Shown: positions 1-13,080, counted from the first letter of the stretch. The stretch: 64,000 bases of DNA from Polytrichum commune (GCA_950295325.1 OX485807.1:9267001-9331000), one strand, 5' to 3'. Numbers and translations: made by a program. The notes: generated from the sequence alone by a model not told the origin.

Positions 1-404
1 GTAAGACTTGGTGAAGACTCATTGACTTGATGTATATAAGTCATACAAATGGGAGTTCCCTAAAATGTTCAATACAAAATATGGGAGGAAGAAAGTAAAT
101 AAAATTTGGATTTAGTGACACAAAACACATTTCCCAAAAAGAACATAAAGGTACATTTTGACCTTCACATGGCATTGTAGAGCCACATCATGTCTTTTAC
201 CCCCCCCCCCCCCCCAGGTCTCCAAACCCACATGGCATGGAGACTCCTTTAAAGTTTCAAAAGTAGGCATGTACAAGTCTCTTTTGATTCCTTTTTTTAA
301 ATTCTAAGAATAAAGATGATGCTTTGAATTGCTTTTGAAGCTCGTAGAAGGTTGTGACAAAAACTTGAAGATTGTTTATTTAGGATAAGTGGGAAGCATG
401 AGAC
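1..404. other. No gene seen; poly-C tract
   Basis: I see no gene here. A run of 16 C lies at about 200-215. The stretch ends at the TTA target-site duplication of the PIF/Harbinger element that follows. Confidence 0.5.
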
Positions 405-1443
405 TTAGGGCCACTTCACACACAAGGCCAAAGGCCCATGACCATGGCAATGTAAGAGCTCTCATTGGTCAAAAAGGCGGAGACCGTCCAAGTTCACTTC
501 ACACTAGGAGGTGAAGGCCTAAAGGTCCAAAGACAATGTCCTGAAAAGTCTACAAGAGGTGGGCCTGACACAATTTGCGGGAGACCGTGATTTTTTTTAA
601 TTTTTTCCAACATGACATATTTCAAGACAAATTGCATGACAATTTCCATATAAGATTCCAAGACATACAAACAACACCAAGTAATTATCTTAAATTGATA
701 AAGTTTGAGACATATTATATTAAACCAAATCCTCCCCAACAAAATATGCAATAGTCCCAAACATGGTTCATTCTCACTTCACACTATGCTTGAAGGCCCA
801 AGACTACATAAAATGGCTTTCCCAACACCCATGGTACGGCCTTTGGATGAGAGTCAAGGGTCCTCACCATTACAAGGTCATGGCTCTTGGCTCATGTATT
901 TGCAAGGCCCTTTGACTCTCGTCCAATAAGTTGTATCATGGGAATAGGAAAGCCATTTTGTGTACTCATAAGCCCTCAGACATAGTTTGAAGTGAGATTG
1001 GACCTTGTTGAGGGACCATTGCACATTTTATTGGTGGGAAAAGGAGGGGCAACCCTACTTCACTTGTTACAAATTGTCATCCTCTTTCTTTACCACTTGC
1101 AGTGTTTTACAATTGGCGAGGAAAGGGAAGAAGGGCATGATGATGGATCATCTTGAGAGACGTGGGAGGATTATGGTTGCATTGGCTTCGTATTGGTGTC
1201 TGCATGTGATTGTGCCACATGTACTTGACATTGGCACTTAATGGAGAATTAGATAATGCCATGATCATGAGCATTTGCTTTCATAGTATGAAATTGGAAG
1301 ATCATAAGTTTGTGGGCATTTGAGAGAAATGCGTGGTTCACCAATAAATTACTATTGGGCTCACTCACACATTTTTTTGTTGGCAAAGAACTCGTGTATC
1401 TCATAATACATTCAAGTTCCTTTGTGGGAGGTTAGGTCCATAT

Positions 1444-2090
1444 TTGCTTAGGAAGAATATGAGAGGGATGGTTTTAATTGAGAATAGAGCCACAATAACA
1501 TTGCAAAGGTTTGAGACTGAAAATATTTTGTGTACTATAGGAGAAGTATATGGGATGACAAAGAGTACGATTCAAAGAAAAATTGTGAGAGAAATTTGTC
1601 GATTGGATAAGAGTTCATTTGCAATGCACATTTGTCAAATTTCCAAGGCCAACTCGGTTTAGGATTTTTTAAGACATGAATTTGAGGCGCTATATGAAAT
1701 TCTTCATATTATCATACTAATTGATGGATCTCACATTTCCGTTACTGCACCCGTAATTGAAAGAAGAAGTATTGATTATAGTAGATAATCATATAATTCA
1801 ATTTTACTACAAGGTATTGTTAACAAAAAAAAAAGTATTTTGGATCTACAAATACGGATGGTATGTTGCATGCACAGCTGGACATTATTTTGATTGACAA
1901 AAGATTGAAAGAAATTGCACAAAATGTCAGGTTTTATCTTATAAGTTGATCGGTGGTTGTGCATATCTAGTGCACCTATTAATTTATAGTTTAATAAAAG
2001 TTTCTTCAAGGGTTTAAAATGATTTGGAATTTAAGGGGAAGATGAAATATTATTATAAGAAGGGGCGATGTACCTTTGCAAAATATGAAT
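1444..2090 (+). pseudogene. Decayed PIF/Harbinger transposase (DDE_4/HARBI1-like)
   Basis: Frame by frame the stretch keeps landmarks of plant Harbinger transposases. First comes a helix-turn-helix-like part reading IGEVYGMTKSTIQRK (about 1537-1581). Then comes the catalytic block LIDGSHISVTAP (about 1719-1755), equivalent to the family's VDGSHIPI. After that are SYNSILLQGIV (about 1791-1820) and a GCC-HDWT-like stretch reading CCMHSWTLF (about 1865-1893). Stops interrupt nearly every segment (for example about 1660, 1786 and 1893), so no functional protein is possible. The known role of the family is cut-and-paste transposition with 3-bp TWA target sites, which agrees with the element's ends. 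Confidence 0.75.
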
Positions 2091-2450
2091 GCTATTTATG
2101 ACTTATGACTTGTATGCTACTTATTTCATATATCCATCCACTTATAATATTTATATTCACATCTATCACAAACTTAAACTTTGTTTGAATGCTTGTCATT
2201 TTTGTATTCACTCAAAAGTTCTTTGTATTCTTACAAGCTAGCAACAACCTTTTGAAACTACACAAACTTGAAACCATATAAACATGAAGTTTAATCCAAA
2301 CTTTCATTCTTGCCCACATATACAACCATTCAGAATTATAATTATATAATGTAAGCACTAGCATTGTATGCAAAACATTTGTAGATAATGAGGAGTGTGC
2401 TAGCATTGGGTCAAATACAATATGTCTCAAACTCTATCAATTTGAGACAA

Positions 2451-2526
2451 TGGTGTAGTGGTTTAAGCCCTCCACCTTTCCCATGGAGACGGTGGGTATG
2501 ATTCTCGAGGTCAGAAGTTCGATCCC
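2451..2526 (+). repeat. tRNA-derived SINE head (Pol III A and B boxes)
   Basis: An A-box match TGGTGTAGTGG at 2451-2461 is followed 55 bases later by a B-box match AGTTCGATCCC at 2516-2526. This is the layout of an internal RNA polymerase III promoter. There is no complete cloverleaf, so it looks like a tRNA-derived SINE inserted in the Harbinger element rather than a tRNA gene. Confidence 0.55.
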
Positions 2527-2559
2527 TCATTCATACATGTTTCAAATGCTAAAATATAC

Positions 2560-2964
2560 AATGGGGGCTCGTGCAAACACGAAACCTTTGGAAATGTCCA
2601 ATCTAAATTCAAAATTTTGTATATTTTTTCTACATTCTCATTTGAAACAAAATATTGCATATCTTCTTTTCTTGCTAATTTTGCAAATTCTTCTTTCATC
2701 TTGCCAAGGATTGCAACGAGGGCTTCAATCTCATACTCTTGCTATTTATGGGACCTTCTCTCCATCTTTCAAATCTTTGTATTCAATCACATCGTTCTTC
2801 GCCTTCTCCTTTAGCGTTGCCTTTGATTTTGAATTTGCTATCCTATGTCTCTTCTTTTTGACAAGATCTACTTTTGCTTTCTTTGTGACAATTTCTTCCA
2901 TTGTCGATTCCATTATCACATCTTCACTCACTTCACTATTTGGTGACATTTGTGATCCAATCAC
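2560..2964 (-). pseudogene. Remnant of Harbinger accessory ORF (ORF1-like)
   Basis: On the minus strand 2964-2746 reads an acidic then lysine-rich peptide (MSPNSEVSEDVIMEST, then KKAKVDLVKKKRH). Beyond a frame break, 2699-2511 continues with KMKEEFAKLARKEDMQYF, a charged helical segment. This composition (acidic, basic NLS-like, then coiled) is what I would expect of the C-terminal half of the second protein that accompanies PIF/Harbinger transposases. It lies on the opposite strand from the transposase, as in many such elements. I see no diagnostic Myb/SANT motif, so the identity rests on context. Confidence 0.35.
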
Positions 2965-3652
2965 TTATAATTAATCACCATGAAAAAATTGTAAATTTCT
3001 ACCCGTGTGTTGAAAATTGCTCAAACTCCAATGAAAGTCTCCATTGTTGTGTTTCGGAGCAACTGCCAGCTTGTAAGAAATCTACCATTGGAGGAAAAAA
3101 CTATTCAAACAAATTTCAATAGCAATTTATTTATTTATTAGTTCTACTGCAACACACACATACAAGCAAACGCCAACTAGATGGGAGAGATGACTATCTT
3201 TAACTGACACGTACTGGAAAAATTAATGTGGGAAAAGTAATTAGAATAACCATGGAAACCAATGATAATTGTTTAATTGCCGTGGTTTACTGGGATTTGC
3301 ATCAAACCTACCTCTTGGAGGTGGGTTTGTTGCAAATACTAGCAGACCATGTAACATTATTCATAGCTTGCCATGTAGAAATCCATGTAGACTCTTTTTT
3401 ATCCATAATAATCTTCTTTTGACCTTAAGGCCTTCATATTCTAGTGTGAAGTGAACTTGGATGGTCTCGGCCTTTTCGACCAATGAGAGTTCTTAGAATG
3501 CGATGGTCATGGGCCTTAGAGTTCATGAGTGAAGGGTCATAAGGGACCTAGTAATGTTATGTTGGCCGGAGAAACCTTGGAAGCCACTTTTATTGAGAGA
3601 ATCAATTTTGGAGTGACCATAGGAGTTGGTCGTCAATGGGAGAGCGGAGGGG

Positions 3653-3670
3653 TTTAGGGTTTAGGGTTTA
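3653..3670 (+). promoter_or_regulatory. Telo-box / short interstitial telomere motif
   Basis: Two and a half copies of TTTAGGG lie 88-105 bp upstream of the mRPS34 start codon. Telo-boxes are an established promoter element of plant genes for ribosomal proteins and translation factors. Confidence 0.7.
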
Positions 3671-3757
3671 GCGACCGAGTGAGGAAGGGAGAGGAGAGGA
3701 GGGCAACAATCTGATCTGGTTTGGTTTGGTTTGCAATCCGAGGAGGGAGCCTTGACG

Positions 3758-6268
3758 ATGGCGAGCACGGCAGCCATGCTGCTGCTGCGACGGGCGATGG
3801 CCACGGCCGCAGAAGCCACAGTGGAGGTCGTCAAGAAAAAGCCAATGACGGGGAGTCCCAAGAAGAAGAACCTCTTCGACGTCGCCCGCCTTCTTCCCGG
3901 CTGGGGCGTCGGCCACAAAGTCGCCAAGTCGCATTGGAAACCGGAAACCTACTACAAGCTCTGCGACATTAAATTGCGCAAGGTGAGAGAAAGACCCTGT
4001 GTATTTGTTTATTTGTTTGTTTGGTTATTCTTTCCTTTTGGCTGTTGCATTTGCGCGATTCTTCTGATGGTGAGTTGGTGGAACCTTAATCCGGGCTGGC
4101 ACGCCACAAATATTTGAGGTAATTGAATTTGAGCGTCTGCTAGATTCCTTTTTTTGTGCTGTTAATGCAAATTTATTGTGGGCTTTGTGGATCTGTATTC
4201 CCTGTATGGCTCTTGCTCGGGGAGAGGACTCGGTTCATCACCCCAGGACAGAATGTGAATGTTTTAGGGTTAACCTCGACGAATTTGGTAATGGGCTGCA
4301 TTCATTTTGGTGTAGTTTTTTTTCATTGTAGTTTCAACGTTTCGCATATCATGAGCTCATCTCTTGTTCCGCATTTGGTCCAATGTCAAGAGAACAAAAC
4401 TTGACCTGTGTGTAGTGCATTGGCGAATTTGGCGTCTTGCTTTAGGCCGGTATCAACTTCCAAATGGTTAATTGGCGTAGCTTACAAGGTGCATTTGACT
4501 TGGATGTATGTTTGTCAGGAATTTATTAGGGCTTGCACATAAATTATAAGAATTACGGCTGGGGCAACCAGTGATACTCAGATAGGGCAAACGATATGAA
4601 CGAGGAGTTGCATTGGCAGTGATAATAGAAAATCACGCCAACTGAGAGTAGGAACATGGGGAATCCATTTTGAAACAGTGAAGAGTGCATTGCAACTCGT
4701 ACAAAGCGGGGGATGATTGCCCAAGAGAACCTGCCAAATTCAAGCTTGCCTTGCCTCAGATACTTGCAGACCCTAAGTTAATGGTGGCAATATTCATGTG
4801 AGAAGATTCTGGTTGAATGTCATAAACACGCTCAGTGTGATTTTCAGGCATGCACACAATCACGTGCCTGCAAGGTACACCAGAAATGAAGATCTCTTTC
4901 AGTAGAGAAAGAGTATCGTTCTAGACGGGTGCGCATCACAGTGCTGACTACACTGTTTATGGAATTTAGTGTCACGCACACTTATTGGTGAACAGTTTAA
5001 ACTAGATGCCTATAGGTTTCAAAGTGTCATGTCCCCAAATTGTCAAAATGATCCTATATGTCAACATAATTAAATTTTTAAAGTGAAAAAGTATATGTAA
5101 TATGATATTTGGCGTAGCACATTGGGATAGTTGAGATGATAGATTTGCATACTAGTATGCAAGGGGAAGATATTATTGAGCTTATTAATGGCAAGTGTCA
5201 TGTGTTTATATTTTAGTTCCCATGAGGAAGCTATTCTTGAGCATGCCAATGCCAAGTGTCATTTGTGTACACTTCTTGTCAACTTGTAGACCAATGTGTA
5301 ACATAGGCATACACCTCATAACACTATTTAACATACTCATGCCAAGATATTAGTAAGCCCCCTTTGATCCAAGTGGTGACACTAATGGTGAAGTTGTTGA
5401 TCATCAATGTAACCTAGCATATGCCTCAAAATAGGGTAAATGACACTATTATGCATGTGACTTTAAATACCATAAATGGTATAGTGCTTTTAGATTTTGC
5501 ATGTCAAATCAGGTTTCACTTCACTGAATTGGACTGTTTGCAATGTAGGTTGTTCAAAATTTGTCTGTTTTTCTTAGACTGAAATAGTATTCGAAGGCTG
5601 GCAACAAGAAAGTTGGAAGACATTGTTATGAGCAGTGCCATGGTGTATCTGTATCTTGACTTTTATTTCTGGGTTTGTTTGCTTGAAGGATGCTGGGCAT
5701 GGAGCAGCATGGGGAATCTATCATGAGCAAGGTAAATTTCAGCCCTGTGGACCCAGTGTCCATTACCTAAATTTTGGTGGCATTAAGTGGCATTCTTTGA
5801 AGCCAAAGTCGTGTGCCCATTTGCAGAGTCTTGTATGTTGAGTTTCAAGATTGCAGCACCCTATTATAATTCTTGGCATCTCTTGCTCTATGCTCCCATT
5901 GCATTATATCCTCCTTCGACATTATTGTGCAATTAATGCATTAGGAACGATTCAATGAGTTGCAATTAGGAGTAATTAGCAATTAATGCAATTAGTGCAA
6001 TTAGTGAGTATGTATTGGTGTCTCTTGAATATGGAGAATGGCCTCATTTGATTGAATGTTCTCCCTAGTGTTAATATCTAACTCTCATCAATTGGAACTA
6101 CATATCTAACTAGCCAATGTTGCAGGTGTTGAAGCAGGGAGACTACAGAAGATTAGCGGTGCCAACAAGAGGTGTTGGAAGCACATAGAAGATGAGCCTG
6201 TGCGATTGTGGGAAAGTTTAACTCCACCAAAGGCATCTGTAGAGAAAGCTACAGATGTATTGACCTAG
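3758..6268 (+). CDS. MRPS34: Mitochondrial ribosomal protein S34 (mS34), three exons
   Basis: Small-subunit mitoribosome protein, acting in mitochondrial translation. I assembled three exons: 3758-3982 (ends AAG before GTGAGA), 5689-5731 (after TTGAAG, before GTAAAT) and 6126-6268 (after TTGCAG, stop TAG at 6266). They total 411 nt and encode 136 aa. The frame is open across both joins (phases 0 and 1). Residues 1-25 are alanine-rich with two arginines and no acid until residue 19, like a mitochondrial presequence. The conserved core follows: KKKNLFDVARLLPGWGVG (36-53), AKSHW (56-60), the GHGAAWGIYHEQG region (78-90) and KISGANKRCWKHI (98-110), matching plant S34 throughout. I chose the ATG at 3758, which follows a purine-rich leader and gives the normal family length. 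Intron 1 is 1.7 kb. Nothing suggests decay. Confidence 0.92.
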
Positions 6269-9200
6269 ACTGACTGATTTCCTTTTCCTTTATACTGAAC
6301 TCGATTGGGGACCAGTTCTCCAACTGCATTTGAGGTCGTTGAATTCTTGTTTGATTAACCTAGGAGAAGAGTTTCTAAAAAGAAACTTCCACTAATTGTA
6401 CTTGGAAGACAATTGGGAAGAGTAGAGGATTTATGCTCTCATCATGTTAGGTCAGTTGTCCACCATTGAAAGATACCATTAAATGCATAGCCACAGGGAA
6501 ATTGGTGGACTTGATGAAATGTGGTGACGAGGGCAGGCCTTTAAGTAGGTTCAGAAGACAGTTTTTACATGTAAGATAATTGTGTGCAGGCAAGCAGATG
6601 TTTGCAGCTCAGGCTGTTTGAATTGAAAACATGAACATGAGAATTGGGAGAAAGGCCCGGCATGTGCTTTTTAATCCTATTCATTCGTTCCTTTGGAGAT
6701 CTTTTCCTCTCTGAATGTCTGTTGCTTTCTATGAGTTGGTTCTATCTTTTTGAGCGTTGACGATAAGGATGCCCAGGAAGATTCTATTCTTCCCATCCGT
6801 ATGGATGTGTGTGATGGATGTACCTTTACTTCGTTGTAGCTATATGTTTAACATTTAGGCTGTGTGTTTTCCCACTTTGCAACCATGTGTGGACGTTTTT
6901 TCAATTATGAGGCATGTGCTCCATAAAGGAGTCTACTCTTTTGCAGGCCTTCACGACGAAATAGATCTAGAGTTAATTAGCTGACATATTGAAGATTGCT
7001 TTAGAATGGCCACTGCACTCTGCATCTCTCCATGAATATCTCTGCAGTAGCTTTCGCTGAAGATCACAATACCATCTTTATCTCCTATTTTTCACGAATA
7101 AGTTCAATACAGTAGCATGATCTGCTGAGTGTCAAATTCTATTTTTTTGGTCACTACTCTTTCCACTGGTCTATGGAAAAAACGAAACCCATACCACAAT
7201 CCTTTATTCACATCAATAGCCTGCATTGGTCGAATCTATTTTCTTGCATGTATTGAATCAGGGTTGTGGTCTCTATCCAACTGTTTTGAAGTTCTAGGTA
7301 CTAGGTAAGCGGGCCTAACTTGGTTACTTATCTTGATTGGACACCTATCATATGTGAGTGGTGTGTGGTTAAATCTAAGGATGGACACCAAAAAAAGCAT
7401 GTTACTACAAAAGATTGGATTATATGCTCACACTTTGCTAAATATTCAAAGATTATTGGCGATATAATCAAGATAACATGATCGTCTGATAAGAAAAGAA
7501 AAAGAAAAAATCACTTCAATAATGAATAAGATATTCATATGTGCTCCAAAAACTATGAGGTAAATGGTTATGGGCACGATTTCGATTTGCTCATCATCTC
7601 GTGCTAATTCTGTGCTTCGTATCCTACAAGAAGTGGTGGGTGCAGAGCTAAAAGTGTCCATTTTAAGGCCTACTTTACTGCATTTGATCACAATCGCGGT
7701 ATTTATTTGTTAATTATCAAGGGCTGCAAAGTAGGTCCATAGAAAGTCATCAGTACACGGGTGTATCTACAATCTGTGTTCATTGTTAGTGGTCTTGAGA
7801 TAAAGTTATTAGAGGTGCTCGAGTGAAAATAGAGCTTGAGCGAAGGTCAAGCGATCTTTGGGCCTCGGGCTCTTGATATTTTTCAAACCATTTGGGTGAG
7901 AGTCTTCACAGGTAAAGGGTAAGGATAAGGCTTTCCGAAAGGTGGTGATAGGGAGTAAGCTCAGAGTCAGAAGAGGTGGACGGTAGCCTTATAAGTCATA
8001 CCCGAAAATTGCCTTGAGGCCTACAACTTACACACTTTATGCACCTATATCTAAGGTATACGACTTATGATTGTGGGCACTTTTACCTCCATGTTTCTTT
8101 GTGGCCGTTGGAGTTGGATTGGGAATCGTCTATTCGGTTAGCAATTGTGAACCACAAAGATTGACATTTCAAGTTTTCAAAATTGGGACATAGATGCAAA
8201 AGTTGTTATAAGAGGTCAAACTCAAGACTCTAATTTTTTCTTCTTCTTCTTTTGATCACTTACAGTAGGTTCTTCTCTTCTCATGGTGACTTTTGTTAAG
8301 TATATTATGGTGTTTATATTATGAGCATATAGTCCAATCTCGTTGTAACATGCGTAACATGTGTCCTTTTTTTTCTTTTTTTTGTGTGTGTGTGAAGTTA
8401 TCATCAATGACTACAAGCCTTGCCATATAGCACTCAAGTATAGGTGTTTAATTAAGAAGTGTGATAGCACAAAATCTTAAAATTATATATATATATATTT
8501 CTAAGGTATGTGACCTTCATGACATTATTCAATCATGTGGGTCAGTTCCATGACCTTGGAACATGTCAATTATATTATGTGGGCGCCTTGAACAAAAGTA
8601 AGAATATTTGTTTACTATTCATACGTTTGGGTGGAGTTATACTCCCAGCACTATGTGCAAGAATTATTGTCCACCCCAAGAATGTTCTCAGGAAAAATTG
8701 CTTAACCTAGTATTATTCCCTATAAATATTATTCATAGCAACACTATCATTGAAAATACTGACATTATTCATGATATTCTTACTATTCATACTGGCACTA
8801 TTCATTATTTGTACCGGAATCAATTTCTTCTTATTTTCTAAGTTTCTTTTCATGAAGGTAACTTAGTGGAGGCCCATGTTGGATGCTAAATATAGAATGG
8901 AACACAACCATGCAACTGTATTAATGTTATGTTAATGTGGACAATTTTGGTTGTTGTATTACAACCTTGAGAAATTGGAGCGTGGGCATAAAACATGTAG
9001 AAATCTTCTTATAGTTGGTTCGGTTGCCACTGGTAATGGATGAACAAATGTGACATTTGTGTCAAAATGTGGATGTGCCATGGATGACATGGATGACATG
9101 GATGACAAATTTTTTTTGGGTGAGGTGGGAAATTGGTTTGGAGATTTTGAAGATAAGACTCTTAATTTGAACACAACTTTGAGATTGGGAATTTACTTTG

Positions 9201-9929
9201 AATTGGGTTGCAAAGGCACATGACAAATGTGTTGGCATTTGATGAAGAAGTAATTAGGGGGTTAGCTTGTGGTTGTAAATATGCTCTTCTTCTTTCCAAC
9301 AAAGATAGCAAGTCTTGTGTCTCATGACTGAACTATTCGAGTTGTGGTTTGATCAAAATATTTTTCTTAGTCATAGCTTGAAAGGACGAATGGAGGTGCA
9401 CAATGTTGAAGAGCGTTGAGACTCTTAAAAAATTCCACGTACATGCTTAGTATTTGGTTGTATCAATATTGGACAATGTAAGGAATTTCATTGCTTTGAG
9501 ATTTACATATTCAATATAGGGTACTATAAAACACATGACTAGAATCTTATTGTTACAAAAATGATGAGACAATGATGGAGAGGAATGATGGGTACAACTT
9601 TAAGAGTGAGAGGTTACTTCTTCTTTATCAACATACTACTTGGGTATGTATATAGAAGGTTTGATATTTTCGAGGTACCATGCCTCATCGGTAACGATGA
9701 CCATAGTTCCAGGACAACATCCTAGGATGACAAAGTTGGGTCTACTGACACCTAGTCCCTCCAGTTGCCATTGACAGTGGTGTCTTAACATGTCCCTAGA
9801 CACAAGGAGTATAGTTTTAGACACTGCATTATTATTCCTCGTTAAAGAACCTTAATGTGATAACAAATCCTCATATTTGAGGTAAAAAATCACGAGGAAG
9901 GAAAACATAGTGAAAGGGTCTAGACATGA
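6269..9929. other. Intergenic, no gene; repeat debris
   Basis: Beyond the 3' flank of mRPS34 I see no credible coding sequence. Part of it (about 7230-7740) is one copy of a dispersed repeat also present near 42360-42740 and 49170-49600 (shared words such as TTATCTT-ATT/AATC-GGACACCTA and a GGGTGCAGAG block). A short AT microsatellite lies near 8488-8500, and ATGGATGAC is repeated three times at about 9080-9106. Confidence 0.5.
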
Positions 9930-10800
9930 TTGTTCACACGTTAGATAGGAATGAAAACCTCTACACCCCTATTCCCTTAACAATCTGTCTATGCCTAGCA
10001 GTTGGTAGTGACTTGGTAAATAAATTTACTAGGTTATCGGAAGACTTAATCTGCTTCACTAGAAATATCTGATTCTAATAGTTCATGAGTGGAAAAGAAC
10101 TTTGGTAAGATGTGCTTGATTCAGTCTCCTTTGATGTAGTCCACCTTTATCTGAGCAATGCGAGTTGCATTGTCTTCGTAAATCACCATTGGAGATGTCG
10201 TAACATCTGCAAATCCACAAGAATTTTTGATGAGGTTATCAACCAATCGTAGTCAAACACATTCACATGAAGCCTCATGTAGGGCATTTATTTTGGAACA
10301 GTTAGAAGATATGGCTACAAGACTATGCTTTGTTGACTTCCAAGATATCGTTGCTCCTTGTCTATTGCGGCCAAAAATGGAGCCTTGGTCCCAAATTCTC
10401 CCCCTCGTTGCATGGTCTAAACTCATCATTCTTTAGGTCCAATGACCATACTACCATTAGGGAATTTGTAGGTGAGCCGCATCCATGGAGGAACACCTGA
10501 GTATTTTTTGAATGTACAAATATGATGTAAAAAATGCCTCTTGAACATATTTGAGCCCATCACATGGAATTATGTCTTACATGGACATTGGGTAAAGCCT
10601 TGGAAAACTAGTCGTATTTTTCATTGGTTTATGTTTCCAAACTTGTCTTGTTTCCTCACAAACACCCAATAACACCCACTAGGTTAACCTTTTCTGGTGT
10701 AGTCTCAATTGGACTAAACACCCTTCGTGATCTCAAAGGATTCTAGTTCAAATTTCCTGGTCTCTTCTCACATGGGCCAATCACTTTGACTGTGAGCCTT
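9930..10800 (-). pseudogene. Decayed Ty1/Copia pol fragment (RT and RNase H)
   Basis: Reading the minus strand and allowing frame breaks, the order is that of Copia pol. The start of the RT domain, YWVFVRKQDKFGNI followed by a RLxxQGF-like remnant, lies at about 10700-10560. The RT/RNase H junction, GPKAPFLAAI, is at about 10390-10360. RNase H then reads KHSLVAISSNCSKINALHEAS (about 10340-10275), NSCGFADVTTSPMVIYEDNA (about 10225-10160), YIKGD, KFFSTHEL and the terminal SDNL-like part (about 10040-10000). Stops and shifts are frequent. The central RT, including the YVDD region, is missing, so this is an internally deleted relic. I see no LTRs. Confidence 0.75.
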
Positions 10801-11499
10801 GACTACAATAGTTAGATCACAATCATTGTCCAAATGTTGTGATGCATGGAAACAAAAGGTATCATCTAGGTTTACCTGCATATGATACCATACTTTTCTT
10901 CTCTTCACAAAGTTCATTGCAATCTTTGTTGAATCAACCAATACTTCTCTTTCAAATCATCATGCTCAATGTTTGGAAGCACACCCTTGTATGCTACATG
11001 TACCTTTGCCTAGGTACGTTGTTTGCAAGGATAAAGATCTTCACCACAACCTCTTTTATGGGTGTGGTTAAAACCAACAAGTCTCTATAGACGAGAATTA
11101 GTAGCAAGATCGTGTGGTTGTGTCATGTTAGGTGCTTGAACATATACTATTTCTGAAGGTGTAATGGATTCTAGCGCGGAGGGTCTTAAACAAACCAATG
11201 ATCATGTATGAAGGATATTGTAGCCCCTTGCCGAAGTAAGAGAATTGGATCTCATGAATAATGGTCAGATGATCAACTGCAATCTTCTAATAAAAGATTG
11301 TGACAAATTGTTGGATTCATAAACATATTTTATCATTTTAATCGAGAGAAATTTTAGGGTTGGGAAAATGATATTTCCTACATTTACACGTATAACCAAG
11401 GAATAACCACATGACAAGTCTGAGTGTTTTTGCAACCACCACACCATCACTTCACTCTAAGACGTACAAACTTTGGGTGCAACATGGTAAAGTAGACCC
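10801..11499. other. No gene; possible further Copia debris
   Basis: This lies upstream of the Copia RT remnant in pol orientation and could hold decayed integrase or connector sequence, but I recognise no motif. Confidence 0.3.
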
Positions 11500-12450
11500 A
11501 AAAAGTGCTTTGGTATCTTAAAATCATAGGTTTTTTGGTCAAACGCCTAAAAGTATTGGCAAAATGTTGTTTAAATTGAACGTTTTTTCATGGTGACCTC
11601 TATTGTTGTGTTAAGTACTCAAATGTAAAATTACCAAGTTGAGATCTTCAAAACTTATCATAAAAGTAATGCTCCAAAGCAAAAGGCTAGATTTGGTTTT
11701 GGATGTGAATATCATGACCTTAACTAATTAGAACTTGATTTCTTTTTCAAACTCCTTGAATTTTATTATACACTTGAGATCATTATTAAATAAATTTATA
11801 GACAATCATCAGTTCAAAGTATTTTTCTCATATTTTAAACAATTTTTTAACAATTACTTGTTTAATATCACCACTTGCACAAACGCTTGCCCCATCTTCT
11901 AAAATATATAGACTTTTTTTTGAGATTTTTTTTGTCAACATAATTTTTTGGGCTTTGTAGATCAAGGAGCAAGCATGGTCAAGGATATGGAAAAAGTGCT
12001 CCGGTATAGAAAAGCCGTAAATTTTTGGTCAAACGCCTAAAAGTAGTAGCAAAGTGTTGTTTAAATTGGATTTTTTTTCATGGTGCCCTCTGTTGTTGTG
12101 TTAGGTACTCAAATATAGAATATGAAGATGATATCTTCAAAACTTATCACTAAAAGTATTGATCAAAAGGTAATGGCTAGATTAGATTTTGGATGTAGAT
12201 TTCATGACCTTAAATATTTTGTAGTTGGATTTTTTTCTCCCATATTCCTTGAATTCATTGTAAACTTGAGGGCATCATTACAAAAATTTGTAGAAAAACA
12301 TCAATTTAATGTAATTTTATCATGTTTTAAATAATTACGTGTTCAATATAATTTACTTGCACATTGCTTGCATCGGCTTCTAAAATATGTAGATTTTTCT
12401 TGAAACGCTTTTTGTCAATATAAATTGCTTGGCTTTGTATATCAACGTAG
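11500..12450. repeat. Diverged tandem duplication, about 491-bp unit
   Basis: Two consecutive copies start with AAAAAGTGCT at 11500 and 11991. They share TTTTTGGTCAAACGCCTAAA, a TTCATGGTG-CCTCT block, ATCTTCAAAACTTATCA and, at the far end, CTAAAATAT-TAGA and GGCTTTGTAGATCAA. Small indels separate them. No coding sequence is recognised. Confidence 0.8.
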
Positions 12451-12914
12451 TTTATGATATATATATATATATATATAATTTTTTTTTATGATTTGTTCCT
12501 TCACAAAATTCAAAGTTAGTATATAATTTTGAATCACTTTCACTTAAACCTATGCAGGGTAGTGGAGTTGTGTACTTGACTATGCTTGCACCCCTCTATT
12601 GAATACAAATGCAACTACAAACATCATCAAAGCGCGTGTTATGAAAACTTAGCTTTGTGAGTCACATAATAGGTTGATGCAACCTAGCGAACCCTTCATA
12701 TATTGTTGCTTTCTAGAGCGTGATATACTCAGTCACAACACTTAGTTAAAGCTTTGTGTTGGTAAGCTGTTACAAAAAAATGATGAGAAGATGATAGAGG
12801 GTAACAATGAGTAAAACTCTATACATTGATTCAAAGACCTATTCATTGAATCATTATTATGAACATTCAGAATTCGTTGACACACATGAGCTGATCCAAT
12901 TCGTCTTCAAAATG

Positions 12915-13080
12915 CATAACATAATTCAAATCCATAACAATGTTTTGTGGGATTGACATTATTCCACACAATATTCCTGAATATATCCCACATTCAGACA
13001 ATATGTGGGAATATTTGAGAATAATATGTGGAATCTTGTCAGTCCCACAAAACATTGTTATGGATTTGAATTATGTTATG
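12915..13080. mobile_element. Foldback MITE, 166 bp (copy 1)
   Basis: The two halves are inverted copies of about 54 bp each with few mismatches, starting CATAACATAATTCAAATCC on each strand. Another full copy lies at 23987-24152, and a half copy ends at 13240. The superfamily is not clear because no target duplication is obvious. Confidence 0.75.

Larger units (their letters stand above)
408..3538. mobile_element. PIF/Harbinger DNA transposon, 3.1 kb, decayed
   Basis: The two ends are inverted copies of each other over about 130 bp. The left end starts GGGCCACTTCACAC at 408, preceded by TTA. The right end (about 3420-3538) carries the same series of words in reverse: the CATGGGCCTT block, CCAATGAGAG and TTCACTTCACACTA. 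A 3-bp TTA-like target duplication, GGG-starting TIRs and an internal HARBI1-like transposase remnant fit PIF/Harbinger. Two short relatives with the same TIR lie at 25823-26319 and 37226-37696. The right TIR tip is mutated (GGGTC instead of GGCCC), so that boundary is good to a few bases only. Confidence 0.8.

Noticed and set aside
2483-2974. 163-codon plus-strand frame
   Set aside because: Antisense to the lysine-rich ORF1-like remnant and crossing the SINE head; hydrophobic composition is the mirror of the minus-strand coding relic.
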